A DNA stretch of 11,488 nt from Thermomucor indicae-seudaticae (taxonomy: Eukaryota > Mucoromycota > Mucoromycetes > Mucorales > Lichtheimiaceae): positions 1-11,488 of the forward strand of contig JSYX01000836.1 in assembly GCA_000787465.1 (NCBI GenBank), read 5' to 3'. How positions within the stretch are numbered: the first letter of the stretch is position 1; the number at the start of each line of letters is the position of its first letter. Positions 7,688 to 11,488 of this stretch are shown here, one piece after another. The translations under genes and the position numbers were made by a program. The notes beneath the pieces are model-generated. The model saw only the letters and a program-made list of their open reading frames with translations. It was not told the DNA's origin and did not search any database.

Positions 7688-7828
7688 CAATCCAAGGTAT
7701 CTTGTTATAACATAGGGTATACAGTCGCCATAATTTTCACGTATGCCGTACTTTTAGCATATTTTTCCATAAGGTTCGGTAGTTTTCCTCATAGACGTCT
7801 TGCACCGTGTAGGGGAGCGGTCTGAAGT
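7688..7828. other. Spacer between the Tc1 scar and the zinc-finger stop codon
   Basis: This should be the 3' flank of the zinc-finger gene. I see no AATAAA. In another minus-strand frame, 7833-7737 reads NFRPLPYTVQDVYEENYRTL and so on, a protein-like run that may or may not be part of the gene. Confidence 0.4.
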
Positions 7829-8543
7829 TTACGTTCTCTTTCTGTGTGGGCAAGGTTTCCTTTGGTGCCTCTGCAAAGAGTCTCGTCGCGTAAAAACTCT
7901 GCCGCAGTCCGGGCAAATGCTTGTCCTCTTGAAACGGCCTCCGGCACGGCACTTCTTTGTGGTTGCCATGTGGCGCTTGCGATCGCTCTGGCGAGAGAAT
8001 GTCGTATGGCATTCTGGGCATTTCGACCGTGCCGATTCTGACGTCGACTTGGACGTACCTGGAAAGGCTCGCACGGACAATGATTGAGGCGTGAGGGGGC
8101 CTGCCGCTGAAGAGCCAGGAAATGACTCGTCTGATGAAGGAGTCGCGGCAAGAGGATTGTCGAGTGCGACATTAGGAGCTGTTTGTTGCCAGCTCATAGG
8201 ACAAATTCCATCAGGACCGACAATTATAGGGTACAACACAAAGTCCTGGGTAGCAGTGTTCAAAGAAGTTGGAAACCCGTTACGCCTTGTTGCCGCATGC
8301 AAGTCCGTGCTCTCCAGCGGCTTGTCGTGTAGATGCGCCTTCCATAAATGCTCTTGAAAGCCTGCAAACTGGTCTTGCGAGCTACGATCCACAGCGAGCG
8401 TCGAGTAGTCGTCCGTCCAGCAATACGGGCCGTACTCTTGACTTGCAGCTGACACTGGCTTTTCCACAGGTGCCAGGTATGATCCTTGCAAAAAGTCCCT
8501 GGGATTCTCGAAAATGGCATTTTCTTGACTCCGCAATAGGTCG
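7829..8543 (-). CDS. Small protein with two C2HC-type zinc fingers (putative transcription factor), 5' exon unresolved
   Basis: The open frame encodes about 235 residues. The first 165 are Ser/Thr/Pro/Ala-rich and probably disordered. Two zinc fingers follow: CPECHTTFSRQSDRKRH with x6 then Cys (about 173-196 counted from codon TTG at 8536), and CPDCGRVFTRRDSLQRH with x4 then Cys (about 208-229), ending in a basic RKRT. Both use Cys as the last ligand, unlike standard C2H2. Finger proteins of this kind usually bind DNA in the nucleus. No in-frame ATG exists between the upstream TGA (about 8557) and the first internal Met, so an upstream exon is needed. One candidate is ATG 8632-8600 (MPKSHRIDGAE) spliced with a 93-nt intron to 8506, giving 236 residues. 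Others use the acceptor at 8544. The frame stops at TAA 7831-7829. Confidence 0.7.
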
Positions 8544-8632
8544 CTTGTTTGTCTTCACATTAGACCGTACTCTGTTCAAGGAATGCATAACATGGTTACC
8601 TCGGCTCCGTCGATCCTATGTGATTTTGGCAT

Positions 8633-9294
8633 AGTGAGTAGACAGCTTTTGTAATTCCAAAGTATACCTGGTCCTACAGAAATACAATAGAACTTGTATA
8701 AGGATCAATTCTAATTTCATATGCATCCTTGGAGCGGATACGTACCGGATAAGTTATGGGAGCAGTCGCGGTTACGGGGCAACTCTACCCGTAGCTGTAG
8801 GTGCTATCCAGTAGGGGCATATAGCTGCTCTGGAGGCTTGCAGAGTCTTCAGATGAAAAGTTTGGAACCCGCTTTGATCTATTTAAACAGGCAGCTTCTT
8901 AATCATTCTCAATTAAGGCTCGTCCACTACCTACATTCATAAAAAGGGAAGAACTATATGTATCCTTACTCTGAAATACGTGGACCCTGATATCTACTGC
9001 ATACACAATAATGAAGAGATATATGAAGAATAACTTGAGATCCATTTAAGCAACGCGGCTTAGGCACAGTTTCTATGGTCGGCCAACAACGGATGTGATA
9101 TCATATATACTGTGATTTATGATCTATGTCTTTTAATTTGTGATAAAATGCTTGGCTAATATACATAGGATAAGAGCTACTGAGTTATACAGGTGAGGGA
9201 GACACAAAGTGATTTTTGCAAAAGAGCGTTAGAGACGGATGATAGATTGTCTGCATCAAGCAGAGCTATAATGTGAGTGGCAAAACAGATCAGT
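8633..9294. other. Region upstream of the zinc-finger gene and downstream of MET3
   Basis: About 660 bp with no supported coding frame. It should contain the zinc-finger promoter (an AT-rich TTTAAATA lies on the minus strand near 8880) and the MET3 3' end, for which I see no AATAAA. A 6-bp stem, TACGGG 8773-8778 with CCCGTA 8788-8793, is the only structure I noted. The right half is AT-rich. Confidence 0.5.
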
Positions 9295-11154
<1,860 letters not shown>

Positions 11155-11488
11155 TTATCTATCAGACAAAAAAGTTAACAAACAAAAAAACTTTTCGGTT
11201 AAAGCATTTTTAAATGTGTGCCAGCCTTGGCCTGACGTTGCAATCGAAATCGATTGCGCCATCGCCCTGATCGGCCAATGGGAAATCCTTTTCCGCTCCG
11301 CAACATCTCGGCAACAAAATAGGCCCGACAAGTTGCTTATCACTTGAGAAATTTACCCACTTGAACTACTGGTTTTTGAATAACTTTTTGCGTCCTCTGT
11401 TGGTAGTTTTTGCGTCAACTTCAAGTGGAATTTGCGCCATGCTTTAACAAAGATTTACGGTGAAATCAAAATACATTTGCACTGTGAT
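11155..11488 (-). promoter_or_regulatory. Upstream region of MET3
   Basis: 334 bp to the window edge with no supported gene, so it should contain the MET3 promoter and 5' UTR. About 80 bp upstream of the start there is TGACGTTGCAAT (11233-11244), which looks like joined bZIP half-sites (TGACG and TTGCAAT), and it overlaps a GCAATCG/CGATTGC inverted repeat (11240-11257). Fungal MET3 genes are often controlled by bZIP factors (Cys3/MetR, Met4), but this motif does not match their published consensus well. Confidence 0.45.
11240..11257. repeat. Palindrome upstream of MET3, 7-bp arms around AAAT
   Basis: GCAATCG (11240-11246) and CGATTGC (11251-11257) are exact reverse complements. They overlap a TGACGTTGCAAT motif about 80-100 bp upstream of the MET3 ATG, a suitable place for a regulator site. 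Confidence 0.5.

Noticed and set aside
7789..8172. 127-codon minus-strand frame overlapping the zinc-finger gene
   Set aside because: It overlaps the zinc-finger codons in another frame and shows no motif of its own.

Overview
The window looks like nuclear DNA from an intron-rich filamentous fungus, most likely an early-diverging one (Mucoromycota is my best guess). The reasons are many short introns (mostly 55-78 nt) with GT..AG ends and CTAAC/CTGAC-like branch sites, an ATP sulfurylase with the APS-kinase-like C-terminal domain typical of fungi, fungal-length kinetochore and ribosomal proteins, and decayed Tc1/mariner and pogo-like elements. There is no bacterial-style operon structure, and each gene has its own flanks.

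Left to right: (1) SPC25, a kinetochore subunit, + strand, 187-1306, six exons. (2) A phocein/MOB4-type MOB protein, - strand, 1605-2652, six exons, convergent with SPC25. (3) A shared upstream region of about 650 bp, then ribosomal protein eL18 (RPL18), + strand, 3301-4052, three exons, the first holding only the start codon. (4) About 850 bp of convergent intergenic DNA, then a SET/NAP-family histone chaperone, - strand, 4906-6089, nine exons. (5) A transposon scar, 6280-7687: a 487-bp pogo/Tigger-like deletion derivative with TA duplications abuts a decayed Tc1-like element, whose transposase frame stops inside the conserved PDLNP motif. (6) A short protein with two C2HC-type zinc fingers, - strand, 7829 to about 8543, with an unresolved 5' end. 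(7) ATP sulfurylase (MET3), - strand, 9295-11154, three exons, then its upstream region to the window end.

The genes do not form one pathway. They are ordinary core genes for chromosome segregation (SPC25), STRIPAK-type signalling (MOB4), translation (RPL18), chromatin assembly (SET) and sulfate assimilation (MET3), plus one putative transcription factor. All exon models were made by eye and tested by frame closure: the exon sums of SPC25, MOB4, RPL18, SET and MET3 are exact multiples of three and end at natural stops, giving 262, 242, 185, 224 and 574 residues.

I did not find a convincing new biological system. The most interesting parts are the nested transposon scar 193 bp upstream of SET, the uniform phase-1 introns of SPC25, and the unresolved ends of the zinc-finger gene.
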